DNA of 64,000 nucleotides from Calliopsis andreniformis. Lineage: Eukaryota; Arthropoda; Insecta; Hymenoptera; Andrenidae. The stretch is taken from positions 24,431,501-24,495,500 of the forward strand of contig NC_135066.1 in the NCBI RefSeq assembly GCF_051401765.1, read 5' to 3'. The position numbers and the translations under genes were made by a program. The notes below the pieces were generated by a model, which made no database searches, had not been told where the DNA came from, and saw only the letters and a program-made list of their open reading frames with translations. This document shows, piece by piece, positions 46,102 to 56,639 of the stretch (position 1 is the stretch's first letter; every line of letters starts with the position of its first letter).

Positions 46102-46819
46102 CGCTCAACAAAAGAATTAAGGGATCACCTCTACCTCCTCTACTTCTATAAGGAAAAAATGGTCACAGCAGGTTCATTCAGGGCTCAATCGCGAATCGGC
46201 AAACCCTCTACTTTAAAATGAGCTTGATGCTGCGATCAGCCGTTGTCGAGATACAACGAGCTAAAGAAAAAATGGAAATTGTAGCATTTTTAACCATATT
46301 TTCGAAAAGATCTAGTGCACCGAAATGTTAATTAAATTGCTAATGTAAACAATACATCCTCAGGAGGAAAGTTCAAACTTTTTACTGTTTTCTTTTATCT
46401 ACGTTCTACGATGATTCTATCGCCTTTGAGCAGCAATTAAAGTCAAAGAGACGGTTTCTGCTTTAAAGTTGAATAACTTTATTGAAAAAAATCATACAAC
46501 ATTCAGCAAACACTTATTTTACACGGGAAAGAAATCGCTTTCGACTGGTATAAATGCAATGTGTCTAAAAAATTTTTTGCGCCCCATGGAGTATTAGAAA
46601 GTTGGTCGAAATTTGAAAAAAAGTTTAAACTGCCGTTTATATCGTTATAACTTTGTCACAAAACAACAAAACTAAAATCTGAAAACAGTACGCAAAAGTA
46701 GAGATTTCACGTTTTCAAACGACTTTTTGATATTATCAATTCGACCATTTTTGCCACAGTTATGTCTATTTTTCGGCTTCGTAGGGGTGATCCCTTGATT
46801 TTTTTACTGACAATGAGTG
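46102..46819. mobile_element. 718-bp MITE inside foldback C
   Basis: The left end CGCTCAACAAAAGAATTAAG plus GGATCACC and the inverse of the right end CACTCATTGTCAG...AAGGGATCACC are imperfect inverted repeats flanked by TA (46100-46101 and 46820-46821). No coding frame. TA duplication points to Tc1/mariner-type mobilisation. Copy B lacks this segment at the matching place. Confidence 0.65.
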
Positions 46820-46832
46820 TAGTTAAAGGGAT

Positions 46833-47779
46833 TGTTACGTTCCGAATACGCTTATGGTATGAATTACGCTATGGTGTACTGGGAACTCCCTCATTAAGAG
46901 AATAAACGATCTATGTTTATTCATTATCGCATTGGTGACGCCGAACAGCTGTTGAAATTAGACATTCCTTCCTTGGAATCAGCGTGGTCCTATGCTCCGA
47001 TTCTTAACGCGCAATAGATCAGGTTGCGTATAAGGACCGTAAACATCCTGTGAGGGTGATAGCGCTCGCTTGCCGCTCTAGAACATTCCTTTCCCACGTT
47101 AAATAATTTTTATAACTATAAGACACTGTTACCGTTGCGCGCTAGTCAGCCTTCAATTTGTTTAGTTGCACCTATGTACGTGTATGCGATTGAGTGAGTT
47201 GATTGAATGCGTTTCAATGTAAGGATGGGCATTACTTAATAGAACTATATGGTACTAGAACACTGTGGTATTGCATAGCATTGTGGGCTTTCCCTGACCA
47301 TAGTGGATATTGGTACTAATTTTACGAATGCCTTTCCTTTTCATTAGCGTCACGCATCGTCTGGAAAATTCTCTTTTACTCCAAATTCAAAATTCATTAT
47401 AAAACCCTTTAAAAAAAAAAAAAAGAGTATAGTAGAATATAGAAAGAAGAAAGGAAGGAGCATACACACACTCTTCACATGCTCTCGATGCAACAGATTG
47501 ACGAATCACGGCTCACCATGTATCGAACTCGCGACCTAATTCGTTAAGATACGGGGCGCAGAATAAACAATTTCGGACGAGGCCCACTTTGGTCTCCTCC
47601 GGGAGCGTGAAGCTGCGTCACTTGTCGACGTACAATCGCGAGGTGCGTGTCGTGAGTCCGTGGGGTGGTTTGAGACATAGTTTTTGTTATTAACAAAAAG
47701 GACTCAGCCTCTCGAAAATTAGTTATCCTAATTAGTATTCTCTTTAACTTCGTTTTTCTTTTTCTTTATTTCTTTTTCC

Positions 47780-47825
<46 letters not shown>

Positions 47826-48327
47826 TAATTTTCTTATTATTATAATTATAATCATACGTAACTGTAGTGCTAATAACAGTGTGTGTGTACTTCTTCTCCC
47901 AACAGGAAATAACACAGTTAAAGCCAAATACCAAAAGCAAAATTATAAAGTAAATTGACCAAATAAAATTTGGTGAGTACTTTTCCGTTACTCCTTTATA
48001 ATAAAAATTTTGTAACAACTCGGTCGATTGTGTGTGTGTACGCGTATGTCGTATTTTATAAATTTTCTCTTTTATATGTTTATATTCATTGAATAACTTT
48101 GTTGTAATCATTGAGAATTGGCAATTACACATTATATCTTTTCCAGTTAAAATTAATCTCAAGCTCTTATTTTGTTACCACTTTCTTTAAGTAATCCTGT
48201 GAATGGGGCCCGTATGGGACTAGAGTGTCTCCGAACCCAAACAAAATTATATTTAAAAATTTAAATATTCACTGTACTTTCCCCTGCCGTGCTGCGCGCG
48301 TGCGCTCCGCAAAGCAGGGACGTAACA
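46833..48327. mobile_element. LTR-like insertion with GGAT duplication inside foldback C
   Basis: The segment starts TGTTACGT and ends ACGTAACA and is flanked by GGAT on both sides (46829-46832 and 48328-48331). Copy B has AAAGGGATTCGAATACAATT at this point, so the uninterrupted site is seen directly. TG...CA ends and a 4-bp duplication suit an LTR or solo LTR. At 1495 bp it is long for one. A TTGGTGACGCC stretch near 46932 resembles a primer-binding region, so a shrunken internal element is possible. No protein was found. It includes an (AT)n tract. Confidence 0.6.
47781..47818 (+). repeat. (AT)n microsatellite
   Basis: A perfect or near-perfect AT dinucleotide run of about 35 bases. Confidence 0.95.
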
Positions 48328-49890
48328 GGATAAGAATACAATTGATGTGTTTATCCCTCGGTGCAGCAACGAGTTCGTCTCTGCCAGACATTCGTTGACC
48401 AAATGTTTAAGGGCAAAAGGTTTCCCGAACTCGATTTTTAAGATCGGGCAATTCCATATTTCATCCGTCGGAATGTATCGAAAGGACTTTAACGCTAAGC
48501 GCGACGCAACCCTTGCGGACTTCAGTCACTCGTTACGGTCTCCTACACTAATCCGATATGCCTTTGCTTTTCCCCACGAATTTGCTTGCGACTTTTTCGA
48601 CCCGAAGAAGAGACTACCACCTGCACTAAAAAAAGTAACCTTGGAAGAAAACAACCTCGTTGGTGTCAACTAACAAATTAAATTCGAGTATTTCGACGAA
48701 GCTATATGTAGATCAAGAAGTCGCGCTGGAGGGATGCGAGGACACGAGGAAAGAGACTTCGGAAAAAATCGTCAGTATCGATCGCAATTTTGTCACCGAA
48801 ATGTGTAACATCTTGTTTTTATTTATGGAATGCCACGGCACTGCGAACATCGTGCCGCAAAACGTTTCAAAATAATCCACGACCGTGGGGTTTTTAATTC
48901 GGTACGTTCCGCCATTGTCGATCGTTAAAATGTCAAGTGCTCGTTTGGTTAAGTGATCAGTGTTAGTGATCGCGAAGTGCCACAAACGCAAGGTGACTTC
49001 CTGTGGTGTAGTATACCTGCGATCAGCAGACCCTGTGCTGTACGCTACCGGACATCATCCCCCAACCGGGATCGGCACAGTGACTCAGTGGAGCAAGTGT
49101 TCAAATAGCAGGTGAATTTCTCTCCGAATGGGTAAATTTTACTTTTACTTTCGAATGGGGGAGTCATATTATTAACTTCAATTTATTTAAACATTTTTTG
49201 CTTTAGTCCGTCATAATTAAAAAATAGAAACTGGTGTTTCCGTAGTTTTTACCGATTACAGCAACTCATACGTCCAATTTTCGTTTATTCCTTAAAATAT
49301 TAAATATTTTTGTACAATTTTCAGTATATCGATACACAGTAAAATAATGTACAATCCGTAGTAGCTACGAAATTATTGCTTTCCATTTTTGTACTATGGC
49401 ATACCAAGTTAAAAAGTGCGGAAAAAGTGTTACTCAATGGTATTAATGATATTTATGTACTTAATTAATATGATCATAAATCCGGTTTTGCTACAGTACT
49501 ACATCGGCATTTTTAAATTCTCTTTCCTCGAATTTTATTTTTTTCAACTTGGATAATCAATTTAAAAATCTGAAAAAATTCTATGTGTGTCGCGATAGCT
49601 AACGTGTTCCTAATTTTTTTCATAATTTTCCATGTAATAGATTAAGAGAAATTGGACAATAACGTAAAGATCTTGAGTTTGAGCAAAAGTAGTGAACGCT
49701 ACGCGTAGCTTGTGCCCTATCACTGGACGACCGTCCGTCCGCTATAGGCACTCTCTGATTGGTTGATGTTTTTCGTTTATAACTCGTTAACGAAAGCCCG
49801 GAGGAAATTTTCACTAAGGAAAAAGTTGCTTAGAATTACTCCAAGAATCACCCCTTCTCGGGACCTACACTTATTCTGGGACACCCTGTA

Positions 49891-50150
49891 CGTTTTCACT
49901 ACAACCCGTTTCTTTGCAACAGCGCTTCGATCGATTCAGTAGGCCCCGGAAGAGTCTGCCCCCTTAAAATAGTAATAATTGTACACAGTGTAATGGATCG
50001 GTACACTCATAAATCCACACTACAAGAAAAAGTAACCTGTGCTCAGTGATCACTTCGGCCAGGAGTCTTCAGCAATTGAAGGATTTGTTACGAGCCGAGG
50101 GCTAGATGGTCTGACCGAGGGTCAGGGTTTTCGGAATATTGTTATTTTTT
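49891..50150. other. No gene recognised
   Basis: Spacer between foldback C and the minisatellite. Confidence 0.35.
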
Positions 50151-50412
50151 CGTGGACGAACCAACGGGTAACTTTGCACTCGTTGGGAGCCACCTCACGG
50201 ATGTGGACGAACCAGTGCGCAACTGCCAACACCGGGAGCCACCTTAGGATTTGGGTAGGTTTTCGTGTACGAACCGACACTCAACTTGGCAAGTATCGGG
50301 AGCCACTAGGATGGAATAAAGACTGTGGACGAACCAGCGAGTAACTTTGCACTCGCCAGGAGCCATGGGACGTGGACGAACTAGTGCGCAACTGCCAACA
50401 CCGGGAGCCACT
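50151..50412 (+). repeat. Minisatellite of five 48-62-bp units
   Basis: Each unit starts GTGGACGAACC (or GTGTACGAACC), continues with an AACTTTGCACTCG or AACTGCCAACACC block and ends GGGAGCCA. Starts are near 50152, 50203, 50265, 50324 and 50372. Units 2 and 5, and units 1 and 4, are the most alike, suggesting a higher-order doublet. A related single unit lies near 61930. Confidence 0.85.
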
Positions 50413-52264
50413 TGTAGGTTAGGAAAAGGACCTTCGCAAGGATTGCGAAGATGTTAATATAACCTCGTAACTTTTAAATTTACAATATGTATCTCGAGCG
50501 GTAAAGATATATTATTTGTGGGATCGTTTACGCGTTCGCTTCTTATTGGATTTAGGAGAGGTTTTGATTGAACTAAATCCGATTTAACAAACCTTATAAA
50601 ACTGTATATAATTACACGTTTGAGTTGACTCAAAGGAATACAAGTGTTTATGATTTTACGTGTCGCGGAACTAAGTCCTCTCTCTCTCGATTACGCATAG
50701 AGGTATGCGGGGGACGCGTCGTTAAGACTACGTTACAGTGAGGTTTTACGTACTGTACTCAAAGATTTTTGCTTGAAGGAGAACTAATGCTCGATCTTGC
50801 TTTCCAGTCTAAGCCACGTACTAACTTCAAAACCGGATTACGAGTGAGCCCGCTAGACCAAGTTTCTTAGCCTTTTTATACTCAAAAATCCATGGGAAAA
50901 ATGGTGGGGACTCGGTTGCATCGCAGAGTTTCCGAGAAAATTGAAAGATATTAATTTCGAAGAAAATCTATTAATTGGGTGCAACGGAAATGCCTATCCG
51001 GCCCTTACATGGTGACTTCCAGGCAAAGTCAAAGGTCAACGGAAGGAGCCTTGAATCGAGCCCTTTCATAGTTACTTTACGTAACTCGTCTGGACTCGTA
51101 ACAGATTAAAACAGAAAAACTCGTTAACATATCTGATGCCATGACAGGCATCATAATAATGACCATCCATAATGAGATTATACTACAGTATAATTGGTTA
51201 TAGTCAATTGGACTCACATTCTTTTCGCTTTATAGTAACTCACAATCATTACCTAATGAAAATCATATTACTTGAATAATTCATCTAAATAATAAATAAT
51301 TATGTGTTACTTAATATAGATAATTTTCCTGTCATTATTTAAATAATTTTTTATTCATACTGGAAGAGCCTTATGAATAAACTTTACAATTTCAAAGTTT
51401 AATAGGTAAAATTTTTATAACGACCAAAGGTCGCTAGTTGTTAACTACTATTGTATCGTTGTTTCTTGGATACTTATTGTCAAATAAGACAGTATCATTC
51501 AAACCAAAATATCAACAGAAGGAACAAAACGTAATGAAAAACCGAGGTTGTAATATGGACTACTTCGCTTTATATTGCTATCTTGTACCTTCGGTTAGGA
51601 CTAAATACAGCATTTTGAAGTTCAACCTTATGACTACTTGCGCCTCTACAACAAACATATTACATTTGTTTTTCTTTTTCTTACACTATAAAACCGCTTG
51701 TAAGGTTATTAGCACATCATTACATTTGTTATCTAATGTGAGAAACGCATGAATTAGTCTTATCTTGAAAAACTTTTAAAACGCACAAAACAAAACTTTT
51801 TCCGTATTTAATTCTTTAACCTTCTGCCGGCTGACACGGCTCGCGAGACCCTCGAGTTAGATTTGTTTATACTTTTAAACTAAAACGCCTTGCATCGCGT
51901 TAAATAACGTGGGAAGCTTCGGAGCAGCTTTATTGCGTTTCCTTTATTAGTATAGGATGTAACAAAATTATATATCACGACCACCATAGCGTGATTCTAC
52001 ACCTACGATTTAGTGGAAATTGACATAAAAAAAAATTTTTGTTTAATCGTGTTCTATTGGTCATAAGGACCAACTTTGTGAAAAAAACCATGGGTCGCAT
52101 CTCAACCCTTCTGTTAAAATATGATGCTGCATTTCTTATAATGTTTGCAGCTTCTTTGTTCATAATATTCTTTCATTCTGTAGTTAGGGAAATAGGAGTA
52201 TTATGATTCTGATAATTTCATACCCAACGAAATAGTTTACTAATGATACCCGCCGAATGTTGTC
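50413..52264. other. No gene recognised
   Basis: No familiar protein. A 104-codon AT-rich frame at 51438-51752 is not convincing. A TTAACCTTCTGCCGG stretch at 51829 resembles a piggyBac-type end but has no visible partner. Confidence 0.35.
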
Positions 52265-52966
52265 ATGCGAAATATTTTGATTGAGACGACTACGAACTAC
52301 GACCATATAGCTGATAGTTTTTCATGCGATTCATTATCGCGGCTAATATTGACGATCTGGTCTATCGTAAGCACGCAATTGAGAAACGTGCCTTCTAGAA
52401 AATATTTAAATTTACGACACATGTTACGTGCTAGTGACGAAGCAGCAGGGAACTACGTGTTAGCTCGGGAAATATATAGAAATGTAGTGCGAATTAATGG
52501 AAAGCGATTACGTCCAGCAGAAATTCCAGATTGGCGCGATTTTCAACGACTAGATCAACAATTTGGTGACCAAGAAGTTATATTGCGGAATCTCAATCCT
52601 CATCGAGGGGTAGGACGACCCCGCAGTCATTGGCGTAAAGAGGAACAAGTCATTGCTCTTGTTCGAGCGTTTCCACTAATGGGTTTACGTAATATAGCTC
52701 GACGAGTAGGATTGAGTCATGAGACGGTGCGACGAATAATTGAAAGAGAAGGTTTACGACCTTATAAGATTCGCCGTGTTCAAGCATTTTATTCAAATGA
52801 TTATGCTGCTCAACGAAGTGTTTGTTCTTGGATGCTACGCAAATTGGAAAATGAACAACACTTTTTAGAACGCGTGTTATTTTCCGACGAATGTAGTTTC
52901 TCAAGTAGTAGCATTCTTAATCAACATAATGCCAGGATTTGGGCTATATATATATATTTAATTTAA
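52265..52966 (+). pseudogene. Tc1/mariner-superfamily transposase, N-terminal two-thirds
   Basis: An open 233-codon frame. The part resembling a transposase begins around residue 55 (LNLRHMLRASDEAAGNYVLA) and includes a helix-turn-helix with a GRPRSHW linker, a second one (MGLRNIARRVGLSHETVRRI), and the start of the catalytic domain, FLERVLFSDECSF, with the first Asp. It stops at NARIWA, where an (AT)-rich tract and the PIF/Harbinger element follow, so the second and third catalytic residues are missing. The upstream 50 codons are probably not part of the gene. Same subfamily as the minus-strand relic at 60.5 kb. Confidence 0.75.
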
Positions 52967-52988
52967 TATATATACATATATATGTATA
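52944..52988 (+). repeat. AT-rich simple repeat at the truncation point
   Basis: TATATATATATATTTAATTTAATATATATACATATATATGT-type sequence directly after the truncated transposase. Confidence 0.8.
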
Positions 52989-53032
52989 CGCCATTATAGA
53001 CGTTATATTATAAGTGCACCGCATAAATTCTA

Positions 53033-53149
53033 TCAAAATTAATAAAATTAGTTCGCCAATATCCATTTTTGTATGACGTAAGTCATGCAGTGGTACTAAA
53101 ACTAAAGACCGAGTTTGGCGTGAAATATCTCTGCAATTGAAAGAATCGG
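53033..53149 (+). pseudogene. MADF-domain protein, first exon-like block
   Basis: Reads LIKLVRQYPFLYDVSHAVV in one frame and, after a one-base shift, TKDRVWREISLQLKESG in another. This is the first half of a MADF domain (acidic/aromatic LYD motif followed by KDRxWxEI). It stops at a donor-like GGGTAATT. No ATG is visible. The rest of the domain (KKTWNNLRQAFRRA) is about 1 kb further on at 54170, with the transposase's second block between. Confidence 0.6.
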
Positions 53150-53285
53150 GTAATTACAATAACGACAATGCATTTCAAAGCACAAATTAAATTTCTTTTA
53201 TTATTATATTATAAATATAAGTTTAAATGTTATTTTGCCAATCGACTGCTCCATCAGATATAAGAAAGTATTCGGCAAAAGTATT

Positions 53286-54121
53286 TCATACAACAAATGC
53301 AAAATTTGGTGCACTTCCTTCTTGTCTTTGAATAGTATTTAGATTGTTTCGTGTAGTCATATTTTCTTCTAAATTTTCATTATAAATATTTGAGGACATT
53401 GTTGAATGAATAAAATTATGCAATATACATGTTGTTGTAATTACGAGTCCGGCAAAATCTGAATTTAAATTCAATCGTTTGTCGTATATACGAAATTTTT
53501 GTGACAGTATCTCAAATATATTTTCAACAACTCTTCTAGCACGTGATAAACAATAATTAAAAATTCTTTTCAGGTACTTGTCAGCAACTTGAGAACCTGG
53601 GTATGGTCTTAGAATATAGTTTTTTAAAGGAAAAGCTTCATCGCCCAACAATAATAAAGAGCATCTTAATAATAGTGTCAGATAAAGCTTTGTCCACTGG
53701 AATATGAAGTTTTGATGTAGCTAGAGCTTTACCTACTTTTGAATTTGCAAAAATGCCACCGTCACTACTTTTTCCATATGCACCGACATCTATTGTGATG
53801 AATTTATAATTTGCATCTACTAAAGCTAATAAAACAATAGAAAATGTTTTTTTATAGTTTAAATATAATGATCCGCTATTTGGAGGAGCTTTTATAACAT
53901 GTTTCCTATCTATTGCACCCAAGCAATTAGGAAAATTCCAGTTGCAACAAAATTCATCTGCAATTTCTTTCTACTGTTCTTTTGATGGTATTGGCATAAA
54001 TTCACACATCATCGTATTTACAATAGCCTTGCAAACTTCTTTTACAGCTTCTCTAACGGTAGATTCACCCAATCGATAACTAAAAGCAATTGTTCTGAAA
54101 CTGTTTCCTGTTGCTAAATAG
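53286..54121 (-). pseudogene. PIF/Harbinger transposase, second block (catalytic core)
   Basis: From an acceptor-like TTTTTACGCAG at 54122 the minus strand reads YLATGNSFRTIAFSYRLGES, VREAVKEVC, NCLGAIDRKHVIKAPPNSGS (first Asp), IDVGAYGKSSDGGIF (second Asp), then LLGDEAFPLK and RPYPGSQ, and finally ARRVVENIFEILSQKFRIY (catalytic Glu), ending FAFVV and stop at 53286. The frame shifts once near 53645 and has an in-frame stop near 53970. This is the DDE nuclease of the PIF/Harbinger superfamily. It would cut and join element DNA together with the MADF partner. Confidence 0.85.
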
Positions 54122-54169
54122 CTGCGTAAAAACCAATTTATAGAATTATATACTGTTATTTATTTCTAG

Positions 54170-54779
54170 AAATTCTCTCTAAAAAAAACATGGAACAATT
54201 TAAGACAGGCGTTTAGAAGAGCAATAAAAAAGAAAAGGAATATCAAAAGTGGTTAAGCTTATGAAAAAATACGAAAACGGAAATATGAAGATGAAATGTC
54301 GTTTTTATTGCCATTTTATAAAGAGAGACAAACTATAATGTCTATAAATATTTCACTTACGGATGAGGAAACAATAATTGATAACGAAAATCTTGAGAAG
54401 GACATACATAACAATTTGGAAGAAGAAAAATTGAAAGATGCAGTTATAGAACATCCAGAGCCTAGTACAAGTTCGACTGATAAAATAGCAGATTTAGAAG
54501 TGTCAGTGCCAACTTATCAAAAGAACTTTTCTTTTAAAAAAAAGATACAAACATAAAGATACGGCTCCATCTGTTTTGACGGAGTATCTTTTATCAAATA
54601 AACAGATAAATGAAATACAGCTGGATGATACAGATAAATTGCTTTTAAATATGGCTTCAATAGTAAAAAAATTTTCTCCCTATAATATTGCACTTGCTAG
54701 AAAGAAAATTTTTTCTATTATTTCTGATATGAAATTTGAAAAAATACATAAAAAAAATTATAACAGACAATACAAATGA
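54170..54779 (+). pseudogene. MADF/BESS protein, second block
   Basis: After an acceptor-like TTTATTTCTAG the plus strand reads KKTWNNLRQAFRRAIKKKRN (end of the MADF domain), an in-frame stop, KYEDEMSFLLPFYKERQTIM, an acidic Ser/Glu linker, and after a frameshift near 54545 a BESS-like tail, DDTDKLLLNMASIVKKFSP, ending at 54779. In PIF/Harbinger elements this kind of protein binds the terminal repeats and escorts the transposase to the nucleus. It lies wholly within the gap between the two transposase blocks, on the opposite strand. Confidence 0.7.
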
Positions 54780-54828
54780 GCTATCGCCGTTGTAAACATT
54801 AGTTTTTATAAATAAAGTTGCGTTCACC

Positions 54829-55140
54829 TTAAACACGCTGAAAATTTTTCTATGGGCGTTATCGCTTCTCTAAAATTGGTGTTACATTTCCGAATGAAAT
54901 TTTTTATTTTTTTCAGTATAATTTGGTATTATATTGAGGACATGCGAAAATACTAATAAAATTTCTCTTCGTCTCGAATTAATTGCCTATACAGTGTGTG
55001 AAATTCACCCTCACTTTTTCGTAATTGCAGACTCTTATGTACCCAATACCTTCTCTTTTTTCCAGTATTTTCATCTTCATGCAGTAATAGTGCTATAATA
55101 GCTAACTCCTTAGTTGTCAAAGATATTTTGTTTCGGAATG
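54829..55140 (-). pseudogene. PIF/Harbinger transposase, first block
   Basis: The minus strand reads LTTKELAIIALLLHEDE, then KRRYWVHKSLQLRKSEGEFH, LIRDEEKFY, stop, YFRMS, and after a second stop IRKCNTNFREAITPIEKFSA followed by CLR at a donor-like AAG/GTGAAC (54829/54828). The codon split joins in frame to the second block at 54121 (CL-S-YLATGN). This is the N-terminal region typical of insect Harbinger transposases. A TTG replaces the likely start ATG. Two stops make it non-functional. Confidence 0.75.
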
Positions 55141-55230
55141 CGTATGCTAAGACGTTGCAGATGTCGTAGCGATATCGTAGCGACACTGTATAGATGCCAT
55201 ATCGATAGATATGCGGCAAAAAGCATCGAC

Positions 55231-55760
55231 ACGTGGACACCTGAAAGTTGTTGTTCCGATGCTGTGCTGTTAGATGTGCAACGGCCTTAATACTGGTGAA
55301 TATAGAAGCCTCGTTCTTCTTCGTGCATGAGATTTCGGGATTACAACATCGAGGTAAGCGCTTTCTGTTGACTTCGCTGATGATTCCGACCTCTGTTAAA
55401 ATCTCGTGGATATCTCCATCCGCTAACGGGTCCTGGTGGTCGCTGAAAGTCGAGGCACGAGAAACAAATTGATTGTCGCAGAACAAGAGTTTCCTTTGAG
55501 TCTGCAGACTTCGGCAAAGATCGAAGCACTGTAACCACACGTGTGGGTATAACTCGGAGAAGCTGAGCCCTCACGAGGCCTCCCAGTTGGTTAAACGTGT
55601 CGATATTCGTACTTCGACCAAATTCATTGCAACATGAAACGATCGCGAGTATCGCCTTGGGGTTACCTCTCCGCGAATTTCGTGTCGCGGGAGTACCACG
55701 TGTAGTAGCCTCGATGTTATATTGTAAACGATACTCGCTCAAATACCTCTCTAGACGCCA
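55231..55760 (-). other. Coding-like minus-strand block, unknown
   Basis: Two overlapping minus-strand frames (195 and 133 codons in total, the former shared with the Harbinger block) remain open with balanced composition and several Cys and Arg residues. A Ser/Arg-rich frame contains LPKSADSKETLVLRQ and LDFQRPPGPVSGWRYP. No family was recognised. It could be a retrotransposon remnant. Confidence 0.25.
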
Positions 55761-56635
55761 AGTACATGAAAATCGAAAAGCTAAAAATTCTTTAGAAGAA
55801 AAAAGAACAAATCTATAGAGTATTCTTATATTATAAATTACATATACATGTAACTAGTACATTGTATTCATTTACATTGGTACGAACCAATGAAAGGTTA
55901 CTTGTTCAATGACGCATTGTTCTAAAATAAAAAGAAACTCTTATCGAGAATTCTAATCATAATCGTATTAGAAGCATTGTATTTAGTATTTGTTATATTA
56001 TTCTTACCATTGTACTAATATAGACCGTTGAATTGAATTGAATGTCAAAGAGACTAGAAAGGTGAAAACTTCAAGAGAAAGATATTGAAACCGAGAAATT
56101 GTAAAGAAAATTGAAAGGAATACAAAAGTAATTAACTCTTAATGGCCGTAAAATCATATATAGCGGCTATTACAGTGATGCTATAAAATATGCCATTTAT
56201 TTTTTTCATTACACAAATAAATATATTTATGGCTACAAAATAAAACGGCAGAAGTCACATGCTCAAGAAACTGAGTTTTTAACTTAAGTGAAGCTTACAA
56301 AATAGAATTTATGCTTTTGAAAGAAACAGGTTGAATTAAAGAAATTGTTTCCTTCAAAAACGAGATTACAGTAAAATATAAACCGACGATAGAGATTAAG
56401 ATTCAAAACTTCAAATGTCAATATTTTAAAAATAGACATATTACTTATACTGATTCGTTTTACAACCACAGACATATGATACTATTAATATTTCTTATTC
56501 TCCTACAGTGATTAGAGGGTAAAGTTGTAGAAAAGCTGCCTTCTCACCAATTTCGATGATTTTTAAATACAATTTGTAGTATAATAAACAATACATTGGA
56601 AAACGTACTACTTTCACGTCATAAAAGTAATGTTT
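55761..56635. other. No gene recognised
   Basis: AT-rich. A CTTCTCACCAATTTCGATGA stretch at 56540 resembles a decayed Merlin terminal repeat. Confidence 0.35.
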
Positions 56636-56639
56636 GTAC

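Larger units (their letters stand above)
44207..49888. mobile_element. Foldback element copy C, both ends present
   Basis: The left end GAGGGTGTCCCACAC and the inverse of the right end CAGGGTGTCCCAGAA are flanked by TA (44205-44206, 49889-49890). Left arm to 46099 and right arm 48332-49888 carry the same blocks in inverse order as copies A and B, including the TCGGATTAATGTAAGAGAC/GTCTCCTACACTAATCCGA pair at 45317 and 48538. Two insertions lie at the centre: a TA-flanked MITE and an LTR-like segment. Without them the element would be about 3.5 kb. Confidence 0.85.
53000..55230. mobile_element. PIF/Harbinger element with two interleaved genes
   Basis: The minus strand carries a Harbinger transposase in two exon-like blocks (about 55140-54829 and 54121-53286). 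The plus strand carries a MADF/BESS protein, also in two blocks (about 53033-53149 and 54170-54779). Each gene's second block lies inside the gap of the other. PIF/Harbinger elements normally encode a transposase plus a Myb-like or MADF DNA-binding partner, so the gene pair is expected; the interleaving is not. Both genes carry stops. Terminal repeats and the 3-bp TWA duplication were not identified, so the ends are approximate. Confidence 0.7.

Noticed and set aside
47500..47565. tRNA-like stretch (GGTCGCGAGTTCGATAC on the minus strand)
   Set aside because: It resembles a B box, but no cloverleaf with proper acceptor and T stems could be drawn. It could be a decayed SINE head at most.
47728..48162. 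144-codon minus frame
   Set aside because: It runs through the (AT)n tract (YIYIYIYI) and Lys/Asn-rich low-complexity sequence inside the LTR-like insert.
51438..51752. 104-codon plus frame
   Set aside because: AT-rich, hydrophobic-aromatic composition with no motif or splice context.
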